A stretch of 64,000 nucleotides of DNA from Fibrobacter succinogenes (GCA_902779055.1 CACZAD010000035.1:798-64797), one strand, 5' to 3'. Positions 35,989-45,485 are shown, numbered from the stretch's first letter. The notes: generated by a model from the sequence alone, not told the origin. Translations and numbers: made by a program.

Positions 35989-38900
35989 ATGCGGGTTAAA
36001 AAAACAGTTTTAGGGTCAATTTTTACCCTTTTGTGCATGGCAACGCCATCTTTGGCGGCCGATTACAACTTTTTAGTCATAAATGGGACCACAGCAAATA
36101 GTGGTTCAAGCCTCTATGTCAAAGTCCATCGACAGGGCAATATGGACAGGTGCGTAGAACTCCAAAGCTACGGCGACGGCTCGTTCTATACCCGACAGTC
36201 CTTGAACAATTCCCAAAGGCCGACATTCACCTTTTACACGACGCAGGGCTGCCGAGGCACCGCCCTGGCCACCATTTCTCCGCTTTCTGACGGAGAAATA
36301 CCCGTCGCAAACAACCTGATTATCACCATCAACGACTTTGGCGCGACACAAGTCAACAGCGCCGACCCCATTACGGAACCGGGCAAAGCCCAGGCCGAAG
36401 AAAAACCGGGCGACAATCCTGGAGAAAATCCGGGAAACCCCGGCGCAACAAACCCGGACAACCCGCGCAATCCGGTCCAGAGCAGCCGTAAGGTAGTGCG
36501 TTTCTTTGCCCCGTGGACAAACACGTCGGCCATCATCTACGTCGCTGGCGGCGATTCCGCCATGATGACGACGGTCAAGAACTACTGCGGATGGTTCGAA
36601 GCCCGCATTGAACCGCCCACGGGATCCCTGCAGGTCTACTTCAAGCAGACCATCGGCAGCACATACGTCGGCGACAACGTCTATTACAAGATCAATCCCG
36701 CAACGCAGAGCATCTGGCTCTCGCTCGACGACGCCATCGAAGCGGACACCATCTGGGTCAAGGCAAACAAGGCCGGCGCACCGGCAGTTTCTGCAAAGTA
36801 TCCCGGAATTCTGGGTGACTGCCCGACGAAAAAGCTCCCCGTGATGATGTTCGACTGGCTGCACGGCACCAAGGGCGATGGCGACATCAAGACATCGACC
36901 AACCGCCGAGATTCTTCCGTGACGACGTCCTACGCCAACGGCGCCAAGGATCTCGATCCCGAATTTGGCCCTATGTACGCTACCAGTGACGACTTCGGTT
37001 CTGGCGGATGCGCCGGGAGCAATTCTCCGGAAGGCAACATGAAGGGAATGGTCGAGGAATACCTCGGACCCAACGGAGTCCCCGTCCGCGCAGCGAACTT
37101 CCCCGAAAAATGCAAGATTACGGAACATTTGGACAACTGGTTCCTGCCGCAGGTCGTGGCACAGAAGAACGGCAAGGACTACTCCAACGCGACCTGCCGC
37201 TCCATCGAACTGAATCTTGACAACAACGGCCTCTGGCTTGGTCAAAAAGACAACAAGAGCCCCGAAGGCGGCCTATTCTTGCTCGACGACTTCCAGTACC
37301 TCGATGCCGAAAACACCGTCAAGAACCCGTTCTACGACAACATCTCCGCCAACGGCAAAAGGCACAACTACGGCTTTACGATGAAGATCCAGGCAACGTT
37401 CGAATACGTTCCCGGCCAGTACTTCGAATTCTTTGGCGACGACGACGTCTGGGTGTTCATCAACAACCGCCTCGTCGTGGACATTGGCGGCCAGCACACC
37501 CAGGTTTTGGGCTCCGTCGACCTCGACACGCTCGGACTTACCGAAGGCAAGAACTATCCGTTCCACATCTTCTACGCCGAACGCCATACTTCCCAGTCCA
37601 ACTTTATGATGAGAACTTCGATCGACTTGAAGACCGAAGCAAGCCTCTTCTACCAGGACCTCTCCGCAAACGGACTCCTGGATTACCAGATTTACCAGAT
37701 CATCCGTGAACAGGCCCTGGCTTGCGACTTCTCGTCCAACGCCACCACGAAGGATACCGTCGAAGCTCCGTCGAACTTTACGCTGTTCGGCAGCGGCGCC
37801 TACGCCGAGGGCGTTCCCCTCGACAGCGTCGGCACTTGGTTTGGCGGCATCACCATCAAGCCGGGCTACACGGGATTCACCATCAATACCGAACTGATCA
37901 GGCAGTTGAGAACGCTCCCGCCGGGAACCTACCAGTTGCGCTTCTCCTTGCAAAAGGACGAATCCCAGAGCGACGACATTTGGTTCACTATCGACAAGTA
38001 CGACTCGCCCACCATCAATTTTGCCCACGTGGACAATCAGAACAAGTGGACGCTCATCGGTAGCGAAGTCGACGGCACCATCGATACGCTCGGCAAGTGG
38101 GTCAATACCCGCTACACGGTCAATATCGCATTTGCCGAAGACTGGGCCACATTCGACGACATGGTCTACGTGAACACTTCGAACCCGCTGTTCTTTGCCT
38201 GCGACGAAAACGGCAACAAGATTACGACCGTGACGATGAAGAACGGCAAGGCAACCTTCTACGTGAAGGCTACCGCACCGGTTCAGGACGTAACGCTCAT
38301 CGTCGGCAGCAGTGACGAAACGCAGACGGCCGCATGGCGACACATCTCGTTCATGGAACCGCCGGTCCCGCAGGTGGTATTCGCCTACATCTTTGACCGA
38401 AACGGCGACGGACGCGGCGATAGCGTTTACGCGAAGCTTTCCAAGCCGTACGGCAGCACGTTAAACAACAGCTTCGTGAGCATGGATTCCATCAAGCTGG
38501 AATTCGGCGATATGTTCCCGACCATAACCACGGCAAACACCGCCATCACGCACAACGACCTTGACAGTTCCATCGCCATAACCTCTCCGCAGGGCGGTTT
38601 CGGAACCGTGCCGTTCACCGGTGGCGCCGAAAAGGTCTACAGCGGAAAGATCACACCGTTCTGGAAGTATACCGAAGGCGGAGCCCCGACGACCATCAGC
38701 CTCACAAGCGACGTCATCGACTCCATCGGACCGGTCATCACGTCGGCCGACATCGCCTACAGCAACGACGGTTCTACGGTGCTTACGGTAACGTTCAGCG
38801 AAGGTCTTGACTGCGAAAGCGACATTGACGCCCAGTACTTCATTTATTACTTCAAGCAAACCAGCGAAGTCCGCACGGACATCGTCCCGGATCTCGTGTC

Positions 38901-39843
38901 AAAGGACTCCAAGGCGAAATGGAAACTCTTCTTTAGAAGCTCCACCACCGACAAGAGCCACATCCCGGTCATGGGCGACTCCATCAGGCTCGTCGAAGGC
39001 GTCCACATGGACCTTCTCCACAGAAGCACGGATGCCAGGAACCCGTTTGTCCGCATCTCCGGCGAACAGAACGTCGTCGTGACAAGCCCTCCGGTCGTCA
39101 CCATCGGCGAATCTGATTCCTCCAGGTCTATCATCAAGAGCCAGACCCCGACCGTGCCCAAGATCGTCCACACCGACAATCCGATCACGGCCAAGGAAGT
39201 CGCTGCCGAATACGGAGCGCAGGGCCATTTCCTCGGTGACCTGAGCCTATCGAGTATGGTCAATGACGAAGTCACCGATTTGCAATCCGCCATCAAGAGG
39301 TTCAACTCCAAGAGCATCGAACAGGGCGGCAAGCACGTCGAGGACATACTCGCAGAAGTGGAATCCGGAGCGAAGAGCATCGACGCCGCCAACAGGGAAT
39401 ACCACCTCGGTGACGAAATCGTAAACGCCTACAAGGACGGCATCATCTCCTCTTCGGACGTAACGGGCATTGCAAACGGCAGTTCCGCCGTCATCGAAAG
39501 GGTGACTAGGAAGTACGCCGAAAAGACGAAGCTCGAATACAAGACGATGTACTTCACGAGCCTAGGCGTGTTCGTGAACAGCACCTCGGGTTCGTTCTCC
39601 TGCGTCGACACGCTCTATAACGGCAGCTGCCTCGACAACGACAGCGACGGAAAGATATTCCTCGCCTGGAACATGAAATCCAAGAACGGCCGACTGGTCG
39701 GCACGGGCGTCTACATCGCAAGACTTTCGTACAAGATCAAGATTGGCAGAAGGGTTGTCGTAGACCGTACGCAGGACTTCATCTGGGGCGTTCGCCACGG
39801 AAAAACGAAGGGCTTTACGATCGAGCTTGACAACAATCTGTAA
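35989..39843 (+). CDS. Fibro-slime domain protein 2 (tandem paralogue)
   Basis: A 1284-residue secreted protein with the same order as its upstream neighbour: signal peptide (cleavage after LAA, about 24), a small N-terminal domain, a Pro/Gly/Asn linker (about 135-160) absent in paralogue 1, the fibro-slime domain at about 460-550 (GDDDVWVFINNRLVVDIGGQH), Ig-like regions, DRNGDGRGDS near 803, and the same C-terminal NGRLVGTGVYIARLSYK / RTQDFIWGVRHG module. I chose the ATG at 35989, preceded by GGGAG, because the frame upstream lacks a signal peptide. It has its own terminators, so the pair are separate transcripts. Confidence 0.9.
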   Translation: MRVKKTVLGSIFTLLCMATPSLAADYNFLVINGTTANSGSSLYVKVHRQGNMDRCVELQSYGDGSFYTRQSLNNSQRPTFTFYTTQGCRGTALATISPLSDGEIPVANNLIITINDFGATQVNSADPITEPGKAQAEEKPGDNPGENPGNPGATNPDNPRNPVQSSRKVVRFFAPWTNTSAIIYVAGGDSAMMTTVKNYCGWFEARIEPPTGSLQVYFKQTIGSTYVGDNVYYKINPATQSIWLSLDDAIEADTIWVKANKAGAPAVSAKYPGILGDCPTKKLPVMMFDWLHGTKGDGDIKTSTNRRDSSVTTSYANGAKDLDPEFGPMYATSDDFGSGGCAGSNSPEGNMKGMVEEYLGPNGVPVRAANFPEKCKITEHLDNWFLPQVVAQKNGKDYSNATCRSIELNLDNNGLWLGQKDNKSPEGGLFLLDDFQYLDAENTVKNPFYDNISANGKRHNYGFTMKIQATFEYVPGQYFEFFGDDDVWVFINNRLVVDIGGQHTQVLGSVDLDTLGLTEGKNYPFHIFYAERHTSQSNFMMRTSIDLKTEASLFYQDLSANGLLDYQIYQIIREQALACDFSSNATTKDTVEAPSNFTLFGSGAYAEGVPLDSVGTWFGGITIKPGYTGFTINTELIRQLRTLPPGTYQLRFSLQKDESQSDDIWFTIDKYDSPTINFAHVDNQNKWTLIGSEVDGTIDTLGKWVNTRYTVNIAFAEDWATFDDMVYVNTSNPLFFACDENGNKITTVTMKNGKATFYVKATAPVQDVTLIVGSSDETQTAAWRHISFMEPPVPQVVFAYIFDRNGDGRGDSVYAKLSKPYGSTLNNSFVSMDSIKLEFGDMFPTITTANTAITHNDLDSSIAITSPQGGFGTVPFTGGAEKVYSGKITPFWKYTEGGAPTTISLTSDVIDSIGPVITSADIAYSNDGSTVLTVTFSEGLDCESDIDAQYFIYYFKQTSEVRTDIVPDLVSKDSKAKWKLFFRSSTTDKSHIPVMGDSIRLVEGVHMDLLHRSTDARNPFVRISGEQNVVVTSPPVVTIGESDSSRSIIKSQTPTVPKIVHTDNPITAKEVAAEYGAQGHFLGDLSLSSMVNDEVTDLQSAIKRFNSKSIEQGGKHVEDILAEVESGAKSIDAANREYHLGDEIVNAYKDGIISSSDVTGIANGSSAVIERVTRKYAEKTKLEYKTMYFTSLGVFVNSTSGSFSCVDTLYNGSCLDNDSDGKIFLAWNMKSKNGRLVGTGVYIARLSYKIKIGRRVVVDRTQDFIWGVRHGKTKGFTIELDNNL

Positions 39844-39865
39844 TCGGATGGGTTCGTTCTCTCTA

Positions 39866-39895
39866 AAGGCGCCTGCAAAGCAGGCGTCTTTTTTT
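39866..39895 (+). terminator. Terminator after fibro-slime gene 2
   Basis: AAGGCGCCTGC, AAA loop, GCAGGCGTCTT, then T6. Strong intrinsic terminator. Confidence 0.9.
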
Positions 39896-39924
39896 GTGCG
39901 GAATTTTATGGATAAATTTTTCGT

Positions 39925-39962
39925 AAAAAAGAATTCGTCGGTGGTAGCCGGCGAATTCTTTT
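39925..39962 (-). terminator. Terminator of the RNase G/E gene
   Basis: On the minus strand AAAAGAATTCG pairs with CGAATTCTTTT around a GC-rich loop and is followed by TT. It lies 20 nt beyond the stop codon of the RNase gene. Confidence 0.7.
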
Positions 39963-39982
39963 ACACATATTGCGGAAGCAAC

Positions 39983-41518
39983 TTATGCGAAGTTGTACAA
40001 GTCCGTAATGTCGTTGTTGTTCTTGTCGTACATCCAGAACTGGTTGACGTGAGCATGTTCATCTTCCACGAGAGAAATCTTGATGTTATGCTTGTATTCC
40101 AGATAGTTGAACATACGGTTCAGGTCCTTGCAGAGGACGTCGATCACCGGAGCGCTGACCACGAGGGTCACTTCGCGGAGACGGGCCTTTGTATGGGCAC
40201 GGGCGAGCCAGCGGTCGATCATGCCGAGCGTGGACTCGAGCGTTGCGATACGGCCACTGCCGTTGCAGACCGGGCAGCATTCGGTCTTTTCGGTCATCAG
40301 GTTCACGCGGACGCGCTTACGGGTGACTTCCATAAGGCCGAACTGGCTGATCGGAGCAGGGCTGATCGGAGCCTTGTCGCGGCGGATTGCCTTGCGGAAT
40401 TCCTGATAGACAGCTTCGCGGTCTTCGTCCGTTTCCATATCGATGAAGTCGATGATGATAAGGCCGCCCACATCGCGGAGTCTGAGCTGCTTTGCAATTT
40501 CGTGGCAAGCGTCGAGGTTCGTTTCGAGGATGATCTTGCTCTGGTCCTTGCCGTGGACCTTCGGACCCGTGTTCACGTCGATGGACACGAGGGCTTCGGT
40601 CTGTTCAATCACGAGGTTGCCGCCACGAGAGAGCGGGACCTGGCGCTGCAAAGAACGAGCGTAGTCGTTTTCGATCTTGAAGTATTCGAACAAGCTTTCG
40701 CTGGAGCTCCAGAGCTTCACCTTGTCGAGCTTATCCGGAGAAAGAACCTTCAGATAATCACGGAGGGCGAAGTATTCGTCGCGATTGTCGATGTACACGT
40801 AGTCCGTGTTGTCGCCAAAGTATTCGCGGACAGTCTGTTCGATGGAATCGGATTCTTCGTAGATGCAGGTTTCGGCAGGCATGGTTTCGAAGTTGTACTT
40901 CGTCTGTTCCCACTTGCTTTCGAGTTCGCGCATCTGCTTGTTGATTTCGAATTCGGATTCATTGAGGCCGTTAGTACGGACAATGTAACCCACATCGCGG
41001 CCCTTGAGACGGCGGACGACCTTCTTGAACTCGCGGCGCTTGACCGGATCGCGTTCACGCTTGGAGACGCCCACAAAATTTGTACCGGGCATGCAGACCA
41101 AGAAACGGCCAGCAAAGCTCAAGTGTGTCGTCAAACGGGCACCCTTGGTACTGATCGGTTCCTTGACCACCTGCACCATAATTTCCTGGCCTTCCTGGAG
41201 AATTTCGTCGATCGAAATTTCCTTAGAAGCATCGCCTTCGTCATCATCGTCGCCATATTCGCGGCGCAACAGTTCGTTGCGATCCATGGCATCTTCCTGA
41301 TGCAAAAAGCCAGCCTTTTCAAGACCAATGTCGATGAATGCCGCCTTGAGTGCGGGAAGCACCTTCTGGACGACACCCTTATAAATATTGCCCAGAACTC
41401 GATTAGACGAAACACCTTCAACAACCAATTCTGCGAGTTCGCCATCTTCCATGATAGCGATACGCTTTTCGTACGGCGTTTTACTAATCAAGATTCCGCG
41501 CTTACACTTATTTGCCAT
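39983..41518 (-). CDS. rng: Ribonuclease G/E
   Basis: A 511-residue RNase of the Rne/Rng family, which cleaves single-stranded AU-rich RNA in rRNA maturation and mRNA decay. The S1 domain (about 30-130) carries a family-unusual acidic insert (YGDDDDEGD). Catalytic Asp residues are in EALVSIDVNTG and IIIDFIDME, and the zinc-link CCPVCNGSG is near 415. The long C-terminal degradosome scaffold of RNase E is absent, so it is RNase G-like. I chose the ATG at 41518 with AGGAG upstream; the longer frame from 41566 is unlikely. Confidence 0.93.
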   Translation of the reverse strand: MANKCKRGILISKTPYEKRIAIMEDGELAELVVEGVSSNRVLGNIYKGVVQKVLPALKAAFIDIGLEKAGFLHQEDAMDRNELLRREYGDDDDEGDASKEISIDEILQEGQEIMVQVVKEPISTKGARLTTHLSFAGRFLVCMPGTNFVGVSKRERDPVKRREFKKVVRRLKGRDVGYIVRTNGLNESEFEINKQMRELESKWEQTKYNFETMPAETCIYEESDSIEQTVREYFGDNTDYVYIDNRDEYFALRDYLKVLSPDKLDKVKLWSSSESLFEYFKIENDYARSLQRQVPLSRGGNLVIEQTEALVSIDVNTGPKVHGKDQSKIILETNLDACHEIAKQLRLRDVGGLIIIDFIDMETDEDREAVYQEFRKAIRRDKAPISPAPISQFGLMEVTRKRVRVNLMTEKTECCPVCNGSGRIATLESTLGMIDRWLARAHTKARLREVTLVVSAPVIDVLCKDLNRMFNYLEYKHNIKISLVEDEHAHVNQFWMYDKNNNDITDLYNFA

Positions 41519-41592
41519 TAAAACTCCTAAAGGGTAAAGCAAAACTTGATAGATATCCCCACGCAAGGCCTGGGGACTATAAATATAACAAG

Positions 41593-41665
41593 TAGGAAAT
41601 AGGAAGTAGGAAGTAGGAAGGGGGAATGCTAGGAAAATATCGGTGGTTAGTAGTTAGTGGTTAGT
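41593..41665. repeat. Heptanucleotide tandem repeats
   Basis: Two 7-bp arrays lie upstream of the RNase gene: TAGGAAA plus three TAGGAAG (41593-41620), and GGTTAGT, AGTTAGT, GGTTAGT (41645-41665). No coding content. Confidence 0.85.
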
Positions 41666-41697
41666 GGAAATGTAGAGAGAAGTAGGACAAATGTGTA

Positions 41698-42156
41698 AGG
41701 CGACCCGGAACTTTAAAAGGTGACCCCGGAATAAATCCGGGGTGACAGTAAAGGACACCGTGTAAGGTGACCCCGCAACAAGTGCGGGGTGACAGTAAGG
41801 GCAAGCGTGTAAGCGAAGCGGCGGCGTTTGTCATGCCGGCCGTTGTGCCGGCAGCGCCTTTTGAATGCGTAAGGTGACCCGAAACTTTAAAAGGTGACCC
41901 CGGAATAAATCCGGGGTGACAGCAAAGGACACCGTGTAAGGTGATCCCGGAACGGAGTCCGGGATGACAGTAAGGGCAAGCGTGTAAGCAAAGCGGCAGC
42001 GTTTGTCATGCCGGCCGTTGTGCCGGCATCGCCTTTTGAATGTGTAAGGTAACCCGAAACTTTAAAAGGTGACCCCGGAATAAATCCGGGGTGACAGTAA
42101 AGGACACCGTGTAAGGTGATCCCGGAACGGAGTCCGGGATGACAGTAAGAAACGTT
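41698..42156. repeat. Tandem array of about 175-bp units made of REP palindromes
   Basis: Units start near 41702, 41876 and 42051 (periods 174 and 175), and the third is truncated at 42150. Each holds three palindromes: CCCCGGAATAAATCCGGGG, a variable CCCGGAACGGAGTCCGGG or CCCCGCAACAAGTGCGGGG, and GCCGGCCGTTGTGCCGGC. The spacers are constant. This is the bulk of the 638-nt gene-free gap between the RNase gene and the M23 peptidase gene. Confidence 0.9.
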
Positions 42157-42981
42157 TTACTTTGTTATAAAATAATCTTCCGGGTTGACGGGGACGCCGT
42201 TCACGCGGATTTCATAATGCAGGCCAAGACTCGATTCGAGACCGCTACGCCCGATAATGGCAATCGGATCGCCACGACGCACCTTATCGCCCTTGTCCAA
42301 AAGCGTCTTGCCCAAGTGCGCATAGAACGTCTTCACGTGTTCCATATGTTCAATCTTCATCGTGAGCCCAAAGCCACGATGCTTGCGAACCTCGACAACC
42401 GTGCCGGCACCTGGCGCATACACAGTATCGCCTTCGGCCGCCAAAAAGTCAACACCTCTGTGCGGCAATTCCTGATCCGTAAAAGCATCGAACACCATCT
42501 CGAAACGGCTCTTGATGTCGTGATGGTTCTTGAGCGGATGGAGAACCGGGATATGGGCCGCAAGCGCCGAATCAGCCTCGAGCCTGTTGAGCGTATTGCG
42601 GAACGTCGACTTGATCGCAAACAAATTCTTTTTAGGCGCACCGTCCTCTTCAAAAACCGGATTCTCAAGCGTAAAACCAAGACCGCCAAGCTTGAGGGTG
42701 CTATCGCGAACCACGCGGGTCTCTTCTATCTTCAGGATAGTCGTATCGACCACCGTGCGGATCTTCTTGATTTCGTCCCTGATGACGGAGTTCTGGTGGT
42801 ACACGTCCATCAGGTTTCCGTTCGAGAGGTTTTCGACAATCTGGACCGGCGAAAAAAGCACAAAGCCAAGGATAGCGCAGATTCCAAGAACCAAGTAAAT
42901 AACAACTTTCTTGACGGAGAACGTGATGTCACGGCTCCGCGCGTGCTTGCTCGGATAGAGATGGATCTCGATCTTTTTCAC
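42157..42981 (-). CDS. M23-family peptidase (LytM/murein hydrolase type)
   Basis: A 274-residue inner-membrane-anchored protein: a cytoplasmic N-terminus, one membrane helix (about 24-46), a coiled-coil-like stretch (about 55-95), then an M23 domain (about 165-274). HRGVDFLAAEGDTVYAPG gives the first His/Asp zinc ligands, TFYAHL is a catalytic His motif and GLHYEIRVNG holds the last His. It probably cleaves or regulates cleavage of peptidoglycan crosslinks. The start is GTG, 6 nt after the stop of the small coiled-coil gene, so the two form an operon. Confidence 0.88.
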   Translation of the reverse strand: MKKIEIHLYPSKHARSRDITFSVKKVVIYLVLGICAILGFVLFSPVQIVENLSNGNLMDVYHQNSVIRDEIKKIRTVVDTTILKIEETRVVRDSTLKLGGLGFTLENPVFEEDGAPKKNLFAIKSTFRNTLNRLEADSALAAHIPVLHPLKNHHDIKSRFEMVFDAFTDQELPHRGVDFLAAEGDTVYAPGAGTVVEVRKHRGFGLTMKIEHMEHVKTFYAHLGKTLLDKGDKVRRGDPIAIIGRSGLESSLGLHYEIRVNGVPVNPEDYFITK

Positions 42982-42987
42982 TAGGAC

Positions 42988-43251
42988 CTACGCATTCTTG
43001 TTCAGTTTCTTTTCGATTTCGGCGACCTGTTTTTTGATTTCGAAAATGGCGCCCACCGCCTCGATTGCGGACGGATCCTCCTTGATGGATTCCAGACAGC
43101 CTTCCTGGATGGCCTCGTAAACCTTTTGGCCCAGCAACTGGTACTTAGCCTTGAGCTTTGATTCCGTCATCGTCAATTCAACGCGGGAAAGAACGTTGGA
43201 CGCACAGTCCTTTGCAGCGATTTTAAGCTTATTTAGAGTTTTTTCGTTCAT
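42988..43251 (-). CDS. Small helical protein upstream of the M23 peptidase
   Basis: An 87-residue Lys/Glu-rich, probably coiled-coil protein with no signal peptide. No family recognised. I chose the ATG at 43251, preceded by GGAAG, over the Met/Thr-rich extension to 43452, which is antisense to the small membrane ORF. A TATTTTA box about 27 nt upstream fits a promoter. It is cotranscribed with the M23 gene. Confidence 0.65.
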   Translation of the reverse strand: MNEKTLNKLKIAAKDCASNVLSRVELTMTESKLKAKYQLLGQKVYEAIQEGCLESIKEDPSAIEAVGAIFEIKKQVAEIEKKLNKNA

Positions 43252-43315
43252 AGTATCTTCCGACCTGTCCTTTAAAATAGTAGATTTCTTGATATAAAAC
43301 AACGGAGATTTTTCT

Positions 43316-43465
43316 ATGAGTCGCAGCGATCGCAGAAGAGCAAAGCAAAATGCAAAAAAATTCGTCCCAAAGAAGTCAAATGCGCTGGATAAACGAGTCA
43401 TCGTACTCCTCGCCATCATTGTCGTTGTGTTTTTCGTAGGAACAATGATCATCCAGAGAGGCTAA
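43316..43465 (+). CDS. Small single-pass membrane protein upstream of dnaN
   Basis: A 49-residue ORF: a very basic N-terminus (residues 1-27, MSRSDRRRAKQNAKKF) followed by one membrane helix (about 28-45). It starts 8 nt after a GGAG site and ends 3 nt before the dnaN ATG, so it is almost certainly translated and in the dnaN operon. No family recognised. Confidence 0.7.
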   Translation: MSRSDRRRAKQNAKKFVPKKSNALDKRVIVLLAIIVVVFFVGTMIIQRG

Positions 43466-43468
43466 TTA

Positions 43469-44590
43469 ATGAAGTTCACTATCCAGAAGAATGTATTGCA
43501 GGACGTTCTGCAAGCGGCAATCAGTGCCGTGCCTAACAAGTCCACCATCCAGATCCTCAACAACTTTGCGCTCCGCCTCGAAGGCAACTTCCTCGAAGTG
43601 AGTGCAACCGATCTAGACCTCGGCATCAGGGTCAAGGTGGAAGTGCAAGGCGAACGTGATGGCGCAGTCGTCATCAACGCCCGCAAGCTGTTCGACCAGG
43701 TGAAGAGCCTCGTGGATCCGAGCATCACCAGCATCACTTTCGACGCACAGGACTACTTGGTCAAGATCCAGTGGAGCGAACGCGGCAAGGCTAGCATCAT
43801 CGGCTTTGACGCAAACGACTTCCCGCCGTTCCCAGAAGTCGAAAATGGCGAAACCTTGAACATCGCCGCAAGCGAACTCGCATTCCTCGCCGAAAAGACA
43901 TTGTTTGCAACCTCTACCGACTCCACCCGTTTGAGCCTGAACGGCGTGTACCTCGAAGCAAAGGACGGTAAGGTTTCCATGGTTGCTACCGACGGCCACC
44001 GTCTGGGCCGCGCAGCCATCGACCAGGAAGGCGCAGAACTCTCGAACGGCGTCATCATCCCGCACAAGGCCTTGCAGCACATCTTGCACATGGCCAAGGG
44101 CGACGCCACTGTCGAAATCCGCACCTCCGCAACGCACATCCTCTTTAACACCGGTTCCATCCAGGTGATTTCCAAGCTCTACGAAGGACCGTATCCGAGC
44201 TACCGCTCCGTGATCCCGCAGCAGTTTGAACGCACCGCACAGGCCAACACCACGGAATTCCAGAACAAGATCCGCAGCGTGATTTCCATGGCCAACGCAC
44301 GCACCCGCAAGATCCGCCTGCAGTTCGACGGCAACATCCTCGAACTCAGCGCCACGGACCCGGATGTCGGCGGCGATTCTCGCGAAGCACTCGCCATCAC
44401 GCACAACGGCGAAGGCAGCTTCTGCATTGGCTTTAACGGCCAGTTCCTCGCAGAAATCCTCGGCATGTGCAAGAGCGAAGAAGTCATCATGAAGATGAAC
44501 AACCCGCTCGGCGCTTGCATCATCGAACCGGTTGGCGAAAACTTGAACTTCTCGTTCTTGTTGATGCCGACGCACCTGACGGACAACTAA
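43469..44590 (+). CDS. dnaN: DNA polymerase III beta sliding clamp
   Basis: A 373-residue three-domain clamp, the usual length. Recognisable segments include the start KFTIQKNVLQDVLQAAISAV, domain 2 ATDSTRLSLNGVYLE and VATDGHRLGRA, and a C-terminal FLLMPTHL with the clamp-protein pocket residues. It encircles DNA and tethers DNA polymerase III. It is not next to dnaA here. It follows the 49-residue membrane ORF by 3 nt. Confidence 0.95.
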   Translation: MKFTIQKNVLQDVLQAAISAVPNKSTIQILNNFALRLEGNFLEVSATDLDLGIRVKVEVQGERDGAVVINARKLFDQVKSLVDPSITSITFDAQDYLVKIQWSERGKASIIGFDANDFPPFPEVENGETLNIAASELAFLAEKTLFATSTDSTRLSLNGVYLEAKDGKVSMVATDGHRLGRAAIDQEGAELSNGVIIPHKALQHILHMAKGDATVEIRTSATHILFNTGSIQVISKLYEGPYPSYRSVIPQQFERTAQANTTEFQNKIRSVISMANARTRKIRLQFDGNILELSATDPDVGGDSREALAITHNGEGSFCIGFNGQFLAEILGMCKSEEVIMKMNNPLGACIIEPVGENLNFSFLLMPTHLTDN

Positions 44591-44612
44591 CCGCAGTTCG
44601 GACAGATTTAAG

Positions 44613-44636
44613 GGCTCTCGCGAGAGAGCCTTTTTT
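44613..44636 (+). terminator. Terminator after dnaN
   Basis: GGCTCTC (44613-44619), GCGA loop, GAGAGCC (44624-44630), then TTTTTT. Confidence 0.9.
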
Positions 44637-44750
44637 ATTCCGTGGGACTGTGTAAGCAAAGGGAACTGTGCCTGGAATGGAAACCGTTAATGCTAGTGAA
44701 ACCGTGCCAAGTTTAATGGGTACTGCCGCACGATTTGGATAAAGTAAATT

Positions 44751-45473
44751 ATGTCGAGTCAAATTCGTAAACGAGTCAATAAGAAAATCACGAAAGCCAT
44801 TCACGACTTCAACTTGATTGAAGACGGAGACCGCGTGCTCATCGCCACAAGCGGCGGCAAGGATTCTAGCGTGCTGTTGATGGAGCTTGCCGCACGACTC
44901 GGCAAATTCGGGCCCAAGTGCGAACTTGCAGCCATCCATATCCAAAGCGATTTTGCAGACAAGGCTCCCCGCGAATTTTTGCAGCGAATGGCAGAAGAAT
45001 ACCCGCAAGTGCCGTTTTACTTTAAAGATGTCGCCGTGGAAGCCCGCCTCAAAGAAGGCCGCAAACTGAACTGTTACTGGTGCAGCACACAGCGCCGCAC
45101 GGAACTCATCAAGTTCGCAAGCGAAAACAACTTCAACAAAATCGCGCTCGGCCACCACATGGACGACATTGTCGAAACGCTATTGATGAACATGCTGTAC
45201 AAAGGCGAGTTCAGCGGTATGCCGCCCATGGTCCCATACGAAAAGTATCCGTGCAGCATCATCCGCCCGCTCTGCTACTGCGAAGAAAGCGAAATCATCG
45301 CCTACGCCGAAGACGCCGACATCCGCAAGTTCACCTGCACCTGCGAATTCTCGAAAGCAAGCCACCGCAAGACCATCCGCGAAGAAATCAAGAGCCTGAC
45401 GAAAGGAAGCTCCACGCTCAAGGCAAACCTGTTCGAAAGCATGCGAAACATTAGGATGGATTATCTGCTGTAA
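44751..45473 (+). CDS. ttcA: tRNA 2-thiocytidine biosynthesis protein TtcA family
   Basis: A 240-residue PP-loop ATPase with SGGKDS at residues 34-39. CYWCS around residue 108 and a later CTCEFS hold the cysteines that bind the iron-sulfur cluster. GHHMDDIVETLLMN is the family's central motif. TtcA-type enzymes thiolate cytidine 32 of tRNA. The protein is slightly short for TtcA, so another TtcA-like tRNA thiolase is possible. There is no clear Shine-Dalgarno sequence. Confidence 0.85.
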   Translation: MSSQIRKRVNKKITKAIHDFNLIEDGDRVLIATSGGKDSSVLLMELAARLGKFGPKCELAAIHIQSDFADKAPREFLQRMAEEYPQVPFYFKDVAVEARLKEGRKLNCYWCSTQRRTELIKFASENNFNKIALGHHMDDIVETLLMNMLYKGEFSGMPPMVPYEKYPCSIIRPLCYCEESEIIAYAEDADIRKFTCTCEFSKASHRKTIREEIKSLTKGSSTLKANLFESMRNIRMDYLL

Positions 45474-45485
45474 AGCGGAGCCCCC

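Noticed and set aside
41698-42156. CRISPR array
   Set aside because: Units are about 175 bp with conserved spacers and internal palindromes, and there are no 20-40-bp repeats with unique spacers and no cas genes nearby.
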